A stretch of 64,000 nt of DNA. Source: Nonlabens marinus S1-08 (GTDB taxonomy: Bacteria > Bacteroidota > Bacteroidia > Flavobacteriales > Flavobacteriaceae). Made by a program: the position numbers and the translations under genes. The notes beneath the pieces are model-generated. The model did no database searches, was not told the DNA's origin, and worked only from the letters and a program-made list of their open reading frames with translations. Positions 51,538 to 61,214 of the stretch are shown piece after piece. The stretch lies in assembly GCF_000831385.1 (NCBI RefSeq), contig NZ_AP014548.1, forward strand, positions 1,665,779-1,729,778, given 5' to 3'. Positions within the stretch are counted from its first letter, which is position 1; each line of letters opens with the position of its first letter.

Positions 51538-51613
51538 AGTCTAAATCACCAGAGCTCTAATATTTGGCACTTTCTTAAGTGTCCGCTTTTTCCTACTGGA
51601 TTATTTTTAAAGC

Positions 51614-52699
51614 ATGACGCTCACACCAAAACAAATCAAGGAAGCTTTATCAGAACCAGAAATCGCAGCACATCTCGCTGATCTGGTGTATATTCAAGAT
51701 GAACACCTTACCATACATAGAAAAAAATACGGCCGCGGTTTTACCTATTTGATTAATAATAAGGATCGAGTTAAGGACAAGGCAGAGCTCAAACGTATCA
51801 AATCTTTAGTAATTCCACCCGGTTGGAATAACGTGCGTATTTCCGCAGTGGCAAATGGGCATTTGCAATCCGTAGGGCGAGATGATAAAGGTCGCAAGGT
51901 GTATCGATACCATGATTTGTGGAACATTTTGAGAAACCAAACTAAGTTTTTTAAAATGTCCGCTTTCGCGAAAGCGTTACCCAAAATTAGAATGCGATTG
52001 CAACAAGATCTTCATTTAGAAGGAATGCCTCGCAACAAGTGTCTTGCTATCGTCTTGTCTGTAATGGACTTGACTCATGTGCGAGTAGGTAATGAATACT
52101 ATGCTAAAAAAAATAAAACTTACGGGCTATCCACGTTGCGTACAAAACATTTGAAAGAAACTATCGAGGGAATATCCTTTGAGTTCAAGGGTAAAAAAGG
52201 AGTACAACAAAACACTCAAATTGATGACCCTGAGCTAGTTGAATTAATTCATGAATGTCAAGATATTCCGGGCTGGGAACTTTTTCAATACTATGATGAA
52301 AAGGGAAAACACCATGCTATTGATAGCGGGATGATCAATGATTACATCCATGAAATAGGAGGGGAAATTTTCACGGCTAAAGACTTTAGAACCTGGGGAG
52401 CGAGCACCGTTTTCTTTGAAACCATGATCAAGCTACCTGAACCTACTACCAAAAAGCAAACCAATCATAACATACTTACCGGGTATGACGCTGCGGCGGA
52501 AGAATTAGGAAATACAAGAGCAGTGTGCAGACAGTACTATGTGCATCCAGAGATTCCGAACGTGTACGAAACCGGAGATTTCAGCAAGTGGCGTAAAAAG
52601 GCAAGTTCTTACAAACAAAAAGATTTGCTATCCCCTGCGGAACGTTGTGTAAAAGAGATCATTCAAAATTTCGAAATTGAGTTTCAATTAGAAGCTTAG
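51614..52699 (+). CDS. DNA topoisomerase IB
   Basis: 361 residues, bacterial type IB (poxvirus-like) enzyme. N-terminal domain has KKYGRGFTYLINNK. Catalytic residues lie in LTHVRVGNEYYAKKNKTYGL (Arg), KGKKGVQQNTQIDDPELV, FRTWGASTVFF (Arg) and the nucleophilic Tyr in VCRQYYVHPEIPNVYETG (about 320). It relaxes supercoils by a 3'-phosphotyrosyl intermediate. It ends directly against the convergent lipoprotein gene. A palindrome at 51961 gives SAFAKALPK. Confidence 0.92.
   Translation: MTLTPKQIKEALSEPEIAAHLADLVYIQDEHLTIHRKKYGRGFTYLINNKDRVKDKAELKRIKSLVIPPGWNNVRISAVANGHLQSVGRDDKGRKVYRYHDLWNILRNQTKFFKMSAFAKALPKIRMRLQQDLHLEGMPRNKCLAIVLSVMDLTHVRVGNEYYAKKNKTYGLSTLRTKHLKETIEGISFEFKGKKGVQQNTQIDDPELVELIHECQDIPGWELFQYYDEKGKHHAIDSGMINDYIHEIGGEIFTAKDFRTWGASTVFFETMIKLPEPTTKKQTNHNILTGYDAAAEELGNTRAVCRQYYVHPEIPNVYETGDFSKWRKKASSYKQKDLLSPAERCVKEIIQNFEIEFQLEA
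51961..51976. repeat. CGCTTTCGCGAAAGCG palindrome, perfect
   Basis: Inside the topoisomerase IB gene, AFAKA frame. Confidence 0.98.
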
Positions 52700-55135
52700 T
52701 TACCATTTATAAATAATCACGTCATTTCCATCTCTAGTGGTAAGGTAACGTTCTTTACCACCAGCAATTTCCGCTGTGCCATTACCATATACAGGTAAAA
52801 ACGGTAAAATGGATCCCTTAGAGTCTATGATGTAGACTTTATTTTCTCCGTTGTCAACAACACTTACAAATTCTTGGGATCCCACTTTAGTTATTTCTGC
52901 TGGCAGGTATGTGCCATAAGGCAGATCAGCCTTATTCCCATTAAACTGAATGGTGTTTTTTGTTTGAATGAGCTGACTGCGTTCAGTCATGTATATATGA
53001 CTCTCTGGATCTAATGAAGTTTTGGCTGTAGTCACTTTACCAGTAGTAGGATTAACCTGAAGGAGTTTGTTTTGAGAATTAATAAACTGAATCAAATTGT
53101 TGTTGAAATACAAAGGTGATCTAGCTTCTATTTTATCCTTAATTCGGGTTCGCACTTGTCCTGTTCTGCTCAACAATTGCAATTGATTTCTAGCTGTAGT
53201 AAATGCAATGTAATCTTTATTACCTCTTTTAAAATGCTGAGGAGAACTCGTAATCTTACCTGATTTTTTATAGTTGAATCCGCTGACTGTGTTTCCTCGA
53301 TTGTTCAGTAAGGTTATCTCATCACCTGTGGTTACCACAAATCTATAATCTTTATCATTGTCGTAATCAAAGACGCTTAGAGGTTGAGTGATGGTTTTTT
53401 TAGCATCGTAGGGGAACTGATCAACATTTTCACCATCTCTGTCCAATAGGTACACTTTCTTCTCAGTTGAGAATAGCAATTGCTTCCTTCCATTTTTATA
53501 CACATCCACTGCATGAATGTCTCCCACTATTTTAGAGTCTAAAGATTTGCTCCAGTACGGCGTCCCGTTTTCAGAGATTAAAGTGAGCTGAAAATCTTCA
53601 GATTGAAAGGCGACATCTTGGGTGTTATTGAGATGATTGGGAAACAAATGTGGTCCAGCAATAATATTCTTTTCAGATTTGAAAGTTCCTATTTGCGCAA
53701 CAAGAGGTTGATCTGCAGCGGTCGTTGCATAGGGTATTTCCATTCTGTAAAACGCATAACCATCCTCATGGACGTATTGACTGATGATTGCTTTTGTAGT
53801 ACTCATGTCAATTGCGTTCAAGACTTTTAGGTCTTCTTTACTAACCTCAATAATTGGTGATTTCAAAGATGGTACACTGGTGATATTGATGAGGCTACTG
53901 CTGTTACTTATGTTCTTTTTAGCGTCTTTCCACCATAATTGAGCTGCAAGTGTGGTTCCATTTTCATAATTAGAAACAATCATTTCAATGCTTTCTCTAT
54001 CTGCAGCGATCACTAAAAAGTCATCTAGTAAAGCGACTTGTGAAAAAGACCCTTCAGTAAGTAATGGAGAAAGTGAATTTGTGGTAATAGGTTTGGTCAA
54101 CGAATAAATTGATTGATCACGATACGTGGACTTGGCACTGCTTAAACTATCTAAATCCATGAATAAAGTTTCATAGGGTAAAAGAGTAAATGCCAAGGCA
54201 CTTCCTTGTTCCAATTGAATTTGACTGACTTCCTGTGCGTTAGATAGAATGTCCATGAGCTGCGGACTTACTGTTGGCATTCGATTGTAATATGTAGTCA
54301 GATTGTTAGTCAATTGACTAACATCACCATACGTAAATGCGCTTAGGGAACGACTGTTTGCCGGAGCGATTCGATCCAGCTGATTTTCTTGAGCTTCTAA
54401 ATTATTATACAGCGCATGCTTTTGTTTGATGCTATCTTTATAGGAGATCAACCCTTCAAAATGCAAGGCAGTAGGATCTTTTTTTAGGCTTAATTGAAAC
54501 CATTGCGCATAATTATGTAGCTCTGATTTATTTCTTCCTAAAAGAAAATAGTACAGCCAGTTTTGATCAGTTGCTCTCACATAAAAACTTAAGTCATCGT
54601 GGGTGCGTTCATAGAGTTTTTGAAACCCTGGATCAAAAACATATTCTGCAATATTCCTTCTTATCAAACTCTCCACTACTAAAAGAGATGAACTTGCTAT
54701 ATGAACGCCGTCTTTGTTTGCAGAGTAATAACTTCCTCCTTTAGCTGATTTCTCTAAAATTTCTATCTGGTTGTATTCGATTCGTTTTTTAATAGAGGCA
54801 CTGTCAATTGGATTTTTGAACCCTTCTGTCACTAGGGTAATGGCAACCTGATTTTTACCCTCAATGCTTAGTGCTATAAAAGACTCCTCTTTTAAACTAT
54901 AGTTATCTAGAAATGCGCTAGCTTTTTTGAGTTCCTCCATTCTGGAAAGCGACTGCAATTGTTCCATCAACGGGTTATCATTTAGTAGCAACTGTAAATC
55001 ATCCATATCAGACAATGCTACAATAATTTTAGAGTCCGTAGGAATGCTGTGAACTAAGGCGTTTTCTACGCTCACCGTATCAGTGCAACTGGTGAGAATT
55101 AATATAAAACCAAGAATTCCTAATAGTTTGCTCAT
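52700..55135 (-). CDS. Large lipoprotein with C-terminal beta-propeller-like region
   Basis: 811 residues from the ATG at 55133-55135 (MSKLLGILGFILILTSCTDT), lipobox Cys about 17. The longer frame from 55180 adds a second hydrophobic segment and is less likely. Residues 20-500 resemble DUF3352-type domains (SKIIVALSDMDDLQLLLNDN, AFLDNYSLKEESFIALSIEG). Residues about 530-811 carry repeated propeller-like blades (VFDYDNDKDYRFVVTTGDEI, YIAFTTARNQLQLLSRTGQV, YIDSKGSILPFLPVYGNG-type). Function unknown. It sits 60 bp upstream of rnhB's 3' end on the same strand. Confidence 0.78.
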   Translation of the reverse strand: MSKLLGILGFILILTSCTDTVSVENALVHSIPTDSKIIVALSDMDDLQLLLNDNPLMEQLQSLSRMEELKKASAFLDNYSLKEESFIALSIEGKNQVAITLVTEGFKNPIDSASIKKRIEYNQIEILEKSAKGGSYYSANKDGVHIASSSLLVVESLIRRNIAEYVFDPGFQKLYERTHDDLSFYVRATDQNWLYYFLLGRNKSELHNYAQWFQLSLKKDPTALHFEGLISYKDSIKQKHALYNNLEAQENQLDRIAPANSRSLSAFTYGDVSQLTNNLTTYYNRMPTVSPQLMDILSNAQEVSQIQLEQGSALAFTLLPYETLFMDLDSLSSAKSTYRDQSIYSLTKPITTNSLSPLLTEGSFSQVALLDDFLVIAADRESIEMIVSNYENGTTLAAQLWWKDAKKNISNSSSLINITSVPSLKSPIIEVSKEDLKVLNAIDMSTTKAIISQYVHEDGYAFYRMEIPYATTAADQPLVAQIGTFKSEKNIIAGPHLFPNHLNNTQDVAFQSEDFQLTLISENGTPYWSKSLDSKIVGDIHAVDVYKNGRKQLLFSTEKKVYLLDRDGENVDQFPYDAKKTITQPLSVFDYDNDKDYRFVVTTGDEITLLNNRGNTVSGFNYKKSGKITSSPQHFKRGNKDYIAFTTARNQLQLLSRTGQVRTRIKDKIEARSPLYFNNNLIQFINSQNKLLQVNPTTGKVTTAKTSLDPESHIYMTERSQLIQTKNTIQFNGNKADLPYGTYLPAEITKVGSQEFVSVVDNGENKVYIIDSKGSILPFLPVYGNGTAEIAGGKERYLTTRDGNDVIIYKW

Positions 55136-55195
55136 GAATGATAATTTGAGCAAAAATAGAAGGTTATACGGCAATAGCATGGCTTTTTAAGAAAG

Positions 55196-55801
55196 TTATA
55201 GCGGCAATTTCAACTGCTCTGGCAACAGTTTAAAACTCATGCGATGGTAAATGGTCGTACCGTGCTCCCGTATAGCAGATCTATGTTGAGCAGTAGGATA
55301 GCCTTGATTTTTCTGCCATTTGTACTGTGGGAATTCTTTGTCCAATTGCTCCATAAATTCATCCCTATATGTTTTAGCCAGTATGGAGGCTGCCGCAATA
55401 TGGAGGTATTTTCCATCCCCTTTAATAACAGTAGTAGCGGGAATATCTTTGTACTTGTGGAAACGATTTCCATCCACAGCAATATGTTCTGGTCTGATTT
55501 TGAGACCGTCAATAGCTAAATGCATCGCAAGTAGACTGGCATTTAAAATATTGATTTCGTCTATTTTGGCTTGATGCACATGAGCCACATGGTAGCACAG
55601 GGCTTCTTTTTCAATGACTTCTCTCAGTTGGTTTCTTCGCTTTCGCGAAAGCGTTTTACTATCAGTCAATCCTGCACAAACAAAACCTTGTGGTAGAATC
55701 ACAGCTGCGGCAGTCACGGGTCCAGCCAGACAACCCCTACCAGCCTCGTCAGTTCCGCATTCGATTAAGTCGAGATGTATTTTTTCTTTTAAGGAAGTCA
55801 A
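55196..55801 (-). CDS. rnhB: Ribonuclease HII
   Basis: 201 residues. It cuts the RNA strand of RNA-DNA hybrids and single ribonucleotides. Acidic active site: [20 protein letters not shown] (D-E pair at about 18-19), [22 protein letters not shown], and the C-terminal Asp in [10 protein letters not shown]. The palindrome at 55638 is read KTLSRKRR, at a position that is basic in the family anyway. Confidence 0.96.
   Translation of the reverse strand: MTSLKEKIHLDLIECGTDEAGRGCLAGPVTAAAVILPQGFVCAGLTDSKTLSRKRRNQLREVIEKEALCYHVAHVHQAKIDEINILNASLLAMHLAIDGLKIRPEHIAVDGNRFHKYKDIPATTVIKGDGKYLHIAAASILAKTYRDEFMEQLDKEFPQYKWQKNQGYPTAQHRSAIREHGTTIYHRMSFKLLPEQLKLPL
55638..55653. repeat. CGCTTTCGCGAAAGCG palindrome, perfect
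   Basis: Inside rnhB, LSRKR frame. Confidence 0.98.
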
Positions 55802-55949
55802 TGATTAAGAAATTCATGTACTTCAACAAATCTATAACATGTCCTAGTATATTAGAAAGAAATGAAGGAGGCTTAAATTTTTACTCGCAGGAATTATTGC
55901 AGCCTATGAATTCATAGTGGGGAAGTTTAACTAAAATCCTCGCCAGAAA

Positions 55950-56765
55950 TTAAAACAATTTTTCTATGAAAAAACTACTAGTTCCTGAATCGGAAAGGTA
56001 AACTGCACCTGAGCTGTTGGTGGCACGTCGACAACTAACACTAAGTCTTGAGTTTGCCGGAATGAATAAAGTTTGAGTAAAGGATATCGAACCTCTTATA
56101 GAGCCATCGCTTGCTTTCATTTCTGAGCTTTTAAAAAATGGACCAACCTCAGTATTGTCTATCTCAAGTCGAGCTTCAATTTGTGATAAGCCACCGTTTG
56201 TAGGATCTGCTTCCATCGATAAATTAACGGTAATCTGATAACGGCCAGCTTCTTTTACATCAAGAAAACGTCTATTTATGGGATTACTGGATGGGGTCGA
56301 GTTAGGTCTCTGGTACAACTCTGGAGCATCATTGAATGCAGGCTTTGTGGCTGGCAGTCCAAAAATATCTGCCTTTGTAGCTCCTACCACGTTTAAATTA
56401 TTATCAGTATGATTGCTGGAATTTATGAACTTTGCCATGGAGCCGATAGTAGCGTTGAGCCTTTGCCATTTAGTTACCGTCCAGTAAAAATAACCTCTTT
56501 GTAGATCTTCATTAATATTATAAACTAAGGTTCCTTTCCTTGTGTTTTCGGGTAATGGGTCGGTTTTGCTTAAATCGGTCAAATGTACTTTAGTAAAGAG
56601 AACACCAGACTTCTCAGTTCCATCTAGATCTTCTACATGGAGAATTGTTCCTGTTGCAGGAGAATCAGTTCCAATCCCTACCTGAGCAGTTGCAGGAAAG
56701 CAAATGCCTAAGGCAAACATGACTACAAGAGTGGTGTAAAAATGATTGGAAAGATTAGGAAGCAT
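55950..56765 (-). CDS. Secreted paralogue 3 of a tandem trio
   Basis: 271 residues from the ATG at 56763-56765; a start at 56822 would overlap the upstream gene. Signal-like N-terminus (MFALGICFPATAQ), then the shared core QVGIGTDSPATGTILHVEDL, GTLVYNI, GYFYWTVTKWQRLN and the C-terminal FIPANSRLSVSCR...LSDSGTSSFFIEKLF. The opening GIGTxxP...L.V pattern is common in flavobacterial surface or phage-tail-fibre-like proteins, and the C-terminal half looks C1q-like. Function unknown. It follows paralogue 2 after 19 bp. Confidence 0.75.
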   Translation of the reverse strand: MLPNLSNHFYTTLVVMFALGICFPATAQVGIGTDSPATGTILHVEDLDGTEKSGVLFTKVHLTDLSKTDPLPENTRKGTLVYNINEDLQRGYFYWTVTKWQRLNATIGSMAKFINSSNHTDNNLNVVGATKADIFGLPATKPAFNDAPELYQRPNSTPSSNPINRRFLDVKEAGRYQITVNLSMEADPTNGGLSQIEARLEIDNTEVGPFFKSSEMKASDGSIRGSISFTQTLFIPANSRLSVSCRRATNSSGAVYLSDSGTSSFFIEKLF

Positions 56766-56784
56766 ATATGAGGTGATAATTGAG

Positions 56785-57585
56785 TTAAAGTATTTTTTGT
56801 ATAAAGATGGTCGATGTTCCAAGGGACCTGAGTCTTACAATTCCCACATTTTCTGATTTTGAAGATTGATGTCTTAAGGTTATGGTTTGACCCGCATTTA
56901 TTTTCACAGATTGTGTGAATGAAAGTGAACCGTTATCTGTAGGTGATGTTGAAGTCATGTTCATTTCTGTACTACGATACAGAGGACCTCTATCTGACCC
57001 GTTTACTCGTATGCGTATATCAATTTCTGCACGTCCATCTCTTCTTGCATTTCCAGAAGTACCGTAATTACCTACCAGCGATAGTGCCACTGTGACTTGG
57101 TAAATTCCGGTTTCATTCACCGTAATTCCAGTGGTCCCGCTAGCCTGGTACAGCACCGTATTATCATTAAATTCAGTACTTCCTACAATTTGAACGGTAC
57201 CGCCACCATTATTCAAATTTCCTGATGTAACCTGAGCGTTTGGATTTTTGAACTTTGCCATTTGACCTACATACGCATTGAACCGCACCCAGGATGAACC
57301 GTCCCAAAAATAAAAACCTGGACCTGATTCAAGATTAGTATTGAAAACTAAGGTTCCAGATTCGGTTCCTACGGGCAATGGGCTGATTGTAGTAAGATCA
57401 ACAATATCCGCTTCAGGTAGTACAACACCAGATGAACTAGGAGAGCCATTTACCTCCAATAGAAGACCAACCGCTGGAGCACCATCAGTTCCTATCCCAA
57501 CTTGTGCAAGACCAGATATCGCAGCTAATAGAAATAGTAACGTGAGGAGAATTCTACCGAATATATATGTCAAATTAGTATTCAT
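56785..57585 (-). CDS. Secreted paralogue 2 of a tandem trio
   Basis: 266 residues, signal peptide (FGRILLTLLFLLAAISGLAQ). Same layout as its neighbours: QVGIGTDGAPAVGLLLEVNG, TISPLPVGTESGTLVFNTNL, FYFWDGSSWVRFNAYVGQMA and the C-terminal VKINAGQTITLRHQSS...LRSLGTSTIFIQKIL. Probably exported and trimeric if the C1q-like reading is right; that is inference. It starts 4 bp after the stop of paralogue 1. Confidence 0.75.
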   Translation of the reverse strand: MNTNLTYIFGRILLTLLFLLAAISGLAQVGIGTDGAPAVGLLLEVNGSPSSSGVVLPEADIVDLTTISPLPVGTESGTLVFNTNLESGPGFYFWDGSSWVRFNAYVGQMAKFKNPNAQVTSGNLNNGGGTVQIVGSTEFNDNTVLYQASGTTGITVNETGIYQVTVALSLVGNYGTSGNARRDGRAEIDIRIRVNGSDRGPLYRSTEMNMTSTSPTDNGSLSFTQSVKINAGQTITLRHQSSKSENVGIVRLRSLGTSTIFIQKIL

Positions 57586-57589
57586 AAAA

Positions 57590-58402
57590 TCAGTTGATCT
57601 TTATGATGTAGAATGAACTAGGGCGACTTGCATTAAGCCATACTATATTGTCACCACTAGCATTTGATCGATAGGAAGCTAGACTTATTACGTCATCTTT
57701 TTTTAATTCTATAATCTCAACAAAGCTTACGGCACCATCGTCATCTTCAGAGTTGCGATTATCATCCATTTCAGAACTATGCTGATTAGATCCAGGATAG
57801 GTGGTATTTCCTAAACTATCGGTAATTTGGAGCCTTATTTCAACAACATTATCATCAATTAAGTCATTATCCTCTTGAGCCTCCAGGCCTAAAGTAACTG
57901 CGATACGGTATCTACCGCTAGCGTTTATTTTAAGATTTTTACTTTGTTCTGTAGAATTAGCACCAACCGTCTCATAGAGATTGTTGTTATCGTTAAATTC
58001 CGGATTACCAAATATGGGGATCTTGAATCCAGCGCTTACATCTTGATTCAAATCACCAGCGGCGCCATCAGCTACAGGGTTGCCGTAAAGCTCTTTCTTC
58101 CCAATATATGGATCTACATACCTCCAAGTGTGGGCTGGTTTATCCCACCATACATAACCTAATCCAGATGCGGTATTTGTATTGAAAGTAAGAGTGCCGT
58201 CCTCAATACCAATAGGGAATGGCGCCTCCGTATTTAAATCTTCAATGTTTGATCTTGTAAGAATAACTCCTTGTGTTCCATCGCCAGTAACCTCAAAGGC
58301 TACTCCAGGTGAAAAATGGGTAGTATTGATGCCAGCCTGTGCCATCAAGGGATGACAATCCGTAAAATGCAAAGCAAGAAAAATAAGTAGAATGGATCTC
58401 AT
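57590..58402 (-). CDS. Secreted paralogue 1 of a tandem trio
   Basis: 270 residues, signal peptide (ILLIFLALHFTDCHPLMAQ). Shared blocks: AGINTTHFSPGVAFEVTGDG, GTLTFNTNTASGLGYVWWDK, GRYRIAVTLGLEAQ, and the ending NASRPSSFYIIKIN. It is the most divergent of the three and the first transcribed. The upstream gap of 265 bp to paaZ also holds the paaZ operator and one palindrome. Confidence 0.75.
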   Translation of the reverse strand: MRSILLIFLALHFTDCHPLMAQAGINTTHFSPGVAFEVTGDGTQGVILTRSNIEDLNTEAPFPIGIEDGTLTFNTNTASGLGYVWWDKPAHTWRYVDPYIGKKELYGNPVADGAAGDLNQDVSAGFKIPIFGNPEFNDNNNLYETVGANSTEQSKNLKINASGRYRIAVTLGLEAQEDNDLIDDNVVEIRLQITDSLGNTTYPGSNQHSSEMDDNRNSEDDDGAVSFVEIIELKKDDVISLASYRSNASGDNIVWLNASRPSSFYIIKIN

Positions 58403-58553
58403 ACATTTAACCTTACGAATAAAAGTAGGAGTCAGATGTCTGAATATCGGTGTTTTATGTTTTTTTAACGTTATTTGGCGATATTCTATGCATTTGGTCG
58501 GTTAACACTTTGGTTATTAAGATTTTACTTACAGATTTATTCGATGATTTCTG

Positions 58554-58569
58554 ACTAACACTTGTTAGT
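58554..58569. promoter_or_regulatory. Operator-like palindrome ACTAACACTTGTTAGT
   Basis: 98 bp before the paaZ start. Same half-sites as 35972 and 63651, with a different central pair. Confidence 0.8.
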
Positions 58570-58616
58570 CATCGCTCCTTAGATTTTGTATTTTAGCAAA
58601 AGAAAAAGGGATAGTT

Positions 58617-58632
58617 CGCTTTCGCGAAAGCG
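58617..58632. repeat. CGCTTTCGCGAAAGCG palindrome, perfect
   Basis: Between the paaZ operator and the paaZ start. Confidence 0.98.
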
Positions 58633-58667
58633 AAATTCCATCAAAACCAGATTAGAACTAATTATCT

Positions 58668-61211
58668 ATGATTTTAAAGAGTTATATAAACGGTCAGTGG
58701 CAGGCAGGAAAACAGGACGGTAACGAGCGTTTCATGTGGGATGCCATTACCGGTGAGCAAATAGGAGCTACCTCTACGGCAAATCTTGATATCGCATCAG
58801 TTTTACAATACGGTCGCGATCATGGGAAGACATTACGCAACATGACCTTCCAACAACGTGGAAACATGATCAAGAAACTGGCGTTGTATTTGGAAAAACG
58901 CAAAGCTAAATTTTACGAAGTAAGCTATAGAACTGGAGCGACACGCGCCGACTCCTGGGTAGATATAGAAGGTGGTTTTGGAAATCTTTTTGCAAACGCA
59001 AGTCTGCGTAAACTCTTTCCAGATCAATCCTACGCGGTTGAAGGCGATCCTATAGATCTATCTCGTGGAGGTCGCTTTATGGCGCATCATATTTTGGTGC
59101 CACGTCGTGGTGTAGCTGTGCATATCAACGCTTTTAACTTCCCGGTTTGGGGAATGTTGGAAAAATGCGCCGTCAATTGGATGGCAGGAATGCCAGCAGT
59201 CGTATTGCCAGCACCACAAACCGCATTTTTAACCGAGGCTGTCGTGCGCGAAATCATAGCCAGCGGGATTCTACCTGAAGGAGCTTTGCAATTGCTTAGT
59301 GGCTTGACCACAAATATCTTGGACAACGTAAATTCTACAGATGTTGTGACCTTTACAGGTAGTGCGGCAACTGGAAGAAAATTAAAATCGCATCCGCGAT
59401 TGTTGGAAGAATCGGTGCCATTTACCATGGAAGCAGATTCCTTAAACTCCTCGGTTTTGGGACCAGATGCGGTTCCTGGGACTCCAGAATTTGACATTTT
59501 TGTCAAGGAAGTACGCAAAGAAATGACCTCAAAAGCCGGCCAAAAATGTACGGCTATTCGCAGGATCATGGTTCCAGAGAATTTGATGGAAGACGTTCAG
59601 ATCGCGCTAGGAAAACAACTATCACAAACCGTCATCGGTGATCCATTATTGCGGGAAACCCGCATGGGCGCGATGATCAACAACGAGCAGCGTGATACTT
59701 TAAAGGAGCAAATTAGCAAGATCTCAAAAACTGCAGACATCGTTTACGGGAATCTGGATGAGGTTCAGATCACCGGCGATCGCGCCCAGAAAGGTGCGTT
59801 TATGTCGCCTATTTTGATGCGAGAGGATGAGCCATTCAAGAATACCCAGGTTCACGAGGTAGAATGCTTTGGTCCGGTGAGTACGTTGATGCCCTACAAA
59901 AACTTGGACGAGGCGATTGAGCTAGCTCACATGGGCAAAGGCTCGCTGGTGAGCAGTGTGGTCACTGGAGATGACGCTTTCGCGAAAGCGTACACCATCA
60001 ACGCCGCATCATCACACGGCAGAATATTGACTTTGAATAGAGAAAGTGCACCACAATCCACGGGTCATGGTTCGCCGTTACCATTATTGGTTCACGGTGG
60101 TCCAGGACGCGCCGGTGGCGGTGAGGAAATGGGCGGTTTGCGCGGTATTAAGCACTACATGCAGCGATGTGCCGTTCAGGGAAGCCCAACATCTTTGACC
60201 GAAATCACTGGAATTTACCAACCCAACGGCGCCTACAAAGAAGCCGAAAAACATCCGTTCGCCTATCATTATGAGGACATAAAACCCGGAATGTCTCTGG
60301 AAACGCATAAACGTACTTTAACCGATACTGATATTCAGAACTTTGCAAATTTGACTTGGGATCATTTTTATGCGCATACTGATATTACCAGTCTGGAAGG
60401 CAGTATTTTTAAGAAACGAACGGCTCACGGTTACTTTATCATCAGTGCTGCCGCAGGACTTTTTGTCTATCCCAATAAAGGTCCAGTATCTGCTAACTAC
60501 GGCTTGGAAGATATCAGATTCTTACGACCTTTATATCACAACGATACAATTTATGTGCGGTTGACCTGCAAGGAAAAACGCGAGCGCGACGTCAATGGCC
60601 GCGAGCACCCTAGCGGAATCGTAAAATGGTACGTTGAAGTCTTTGATGCAGAGCCAGTAGATTATGAAAATGGCAAAACCGATGAAGAAGCAGAGTCGCT
60701 TGTCGCAATTGCCACGATCCTGACCATGGTTGAAAAACGCCAGGACACGTTCCCAGAAATCACTGAAGGTTATATCAAGTCCGCTTTCGCGAAATTGAAC
60801 TCGGACACAAAACCTCAATGGGGAATCATGACCGCACAACACATGGTCGAGCATCTGGAAATGAGTTACAGAATCGCTGCTGGTCAGATTCAGGATTTTG
60901 AGGTGGCAACACCAGAAGAACATTTGGAAAAAGTCGCCGCAACCTTATGGAACTACAAAAAGATGCCGCAAAACCATAAAATGCCGTTGATGAAGCAGGA
61001 CGGCACGCTGGAAGATTTGAAGCATGAAGATCTGCAAACTGCCAAAGCCAAAATGCTAGAAGCACGTGAGGAATACCTGGATTATTTCAAACGCAACCCA
61101 AAGGCCGTGACTAAGAATGCTGTTTTTGGAGAGTTGAGTAAGTATGAGTGGAGTTTGTTGGAAAGGAAGCATGTTTCACACCACCTAACTCAATTTGGAA
61201 TAATCGATTAA
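58668..61211 (+). CDS. paaZ: Bifunctional PaaZ (oxepin-CoA hydrolase / semialdehyde dehydrogenase) with extra C-terminal DinB-like domain
   Basis: 847 residues; characterised PaaZ proteins have about 680. Aldehyde dehydrogenase domain 1-510 with E255 (TMEADSLN) and catalytic C294 (AGQKCTAI). MaoC hydratase domain about 530-690 with the D565...H570 pair (TWDHFYAH) that opens the oxepin ring. From about residue 700 a third domain of some 145 residues follows, with H725, H729, H835, H838 and H839 spaced like a DinB/DUF1569 metal site (HMVEH; KHVSHHLTQFG). Codons 705-710 (SAFAKL) contain a partial palindrome copy at this junction. The copy at 59975 is in the dehydrogenase domain. Confidence 0.93.
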   Translation: MILKSYINGQWQAGKQDGNERFMWDAITGEQIGATSTANLDIASVLQYGRDHGKTLRNMTFQQRGNMIKKLALYLEKRKAKFYEVSYRTGATRADSWVDIEGGFGNLFANASLRKLFPDQSYAVEGDPIDLSRGGRFMAHHILVPRRGVAVHINAFNFPVWGMLEKCAVNWMAGMPAVVLPAPQTAFLTEAVVREIIASGILPEGALQLLSGLTTNILDNVNSTDVVTFTGSAATGRKLKSHPRLLEESVPFTMEADSLNSSVLGPDAVPGTPEFDIFVKEVRKEMTSKAGQKCTAIRRIMVPENLMEDVQIALGKQLSQTVIGDPLLRETRMGAMINNEQRDTLKEQISKISKTADIVYGNLDEVQITGDRAQKGAFMSPILMREDEPFKNTQVHEVECFGPVSTLMPYKNLDEAIELAHMGKGSLVSSVVTGDDAFAKAYTINAASSHGRILTLNRESAPQSTGHGSPLPLLVHGGPGRAGGGEEMGGLRGIKHYMQRCAVQGSPTSLTEITGIYQPNGAYKEAEKHPFAYHYEDIKPGMSLETHKRTLTDTDIQNFANLTWDHFYAHTDITSLEGSIFKKRTAHGYFIISAAAGLFVYPNKGPVSANYGLEDIRFLRPLYHNDTIYVRLTCKEKRERDVNGREHPSGIVKWYVEVFDAEPVDYENGKTDEEAESLVAIATILTMVEKRQDTFPEITEGYIKSAFAKLNSDTKPQWGIMTAQHMVEHLEMSYRIAAGQIQDFEVATPEEHLEKVAATLWNYKKMPQNHKMPLMKQDGTLEDLKHEDLQTAKAKMLEAREEYLDYFKRNPKAVTKNAVFGELSKYEWSLLERKHVSHHLTQFGIID
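59975..59990. repeat. CGCTTTCGCGAAAGCG palindrome, perfect
   Basis: Inside the dehydrogenase domain of paaZ, AFAKA frame. Confidence 0.98.
60782..60794. repeat. Partial CGCTTTCGCGAAA copy
   Basis: The first 13 bases of the palindrome, then it diverges. At the junction of the PaaZ core and the extra domain. Confidence 0.8.
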
Positions 61212-61214
61212 GCG

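Noticed and set aside
59087..59569. A 160-codon open frame antisense to paaZ
   Set aside because: Shadow of the dehydrogenase domain; no start context and no recognisable domain.
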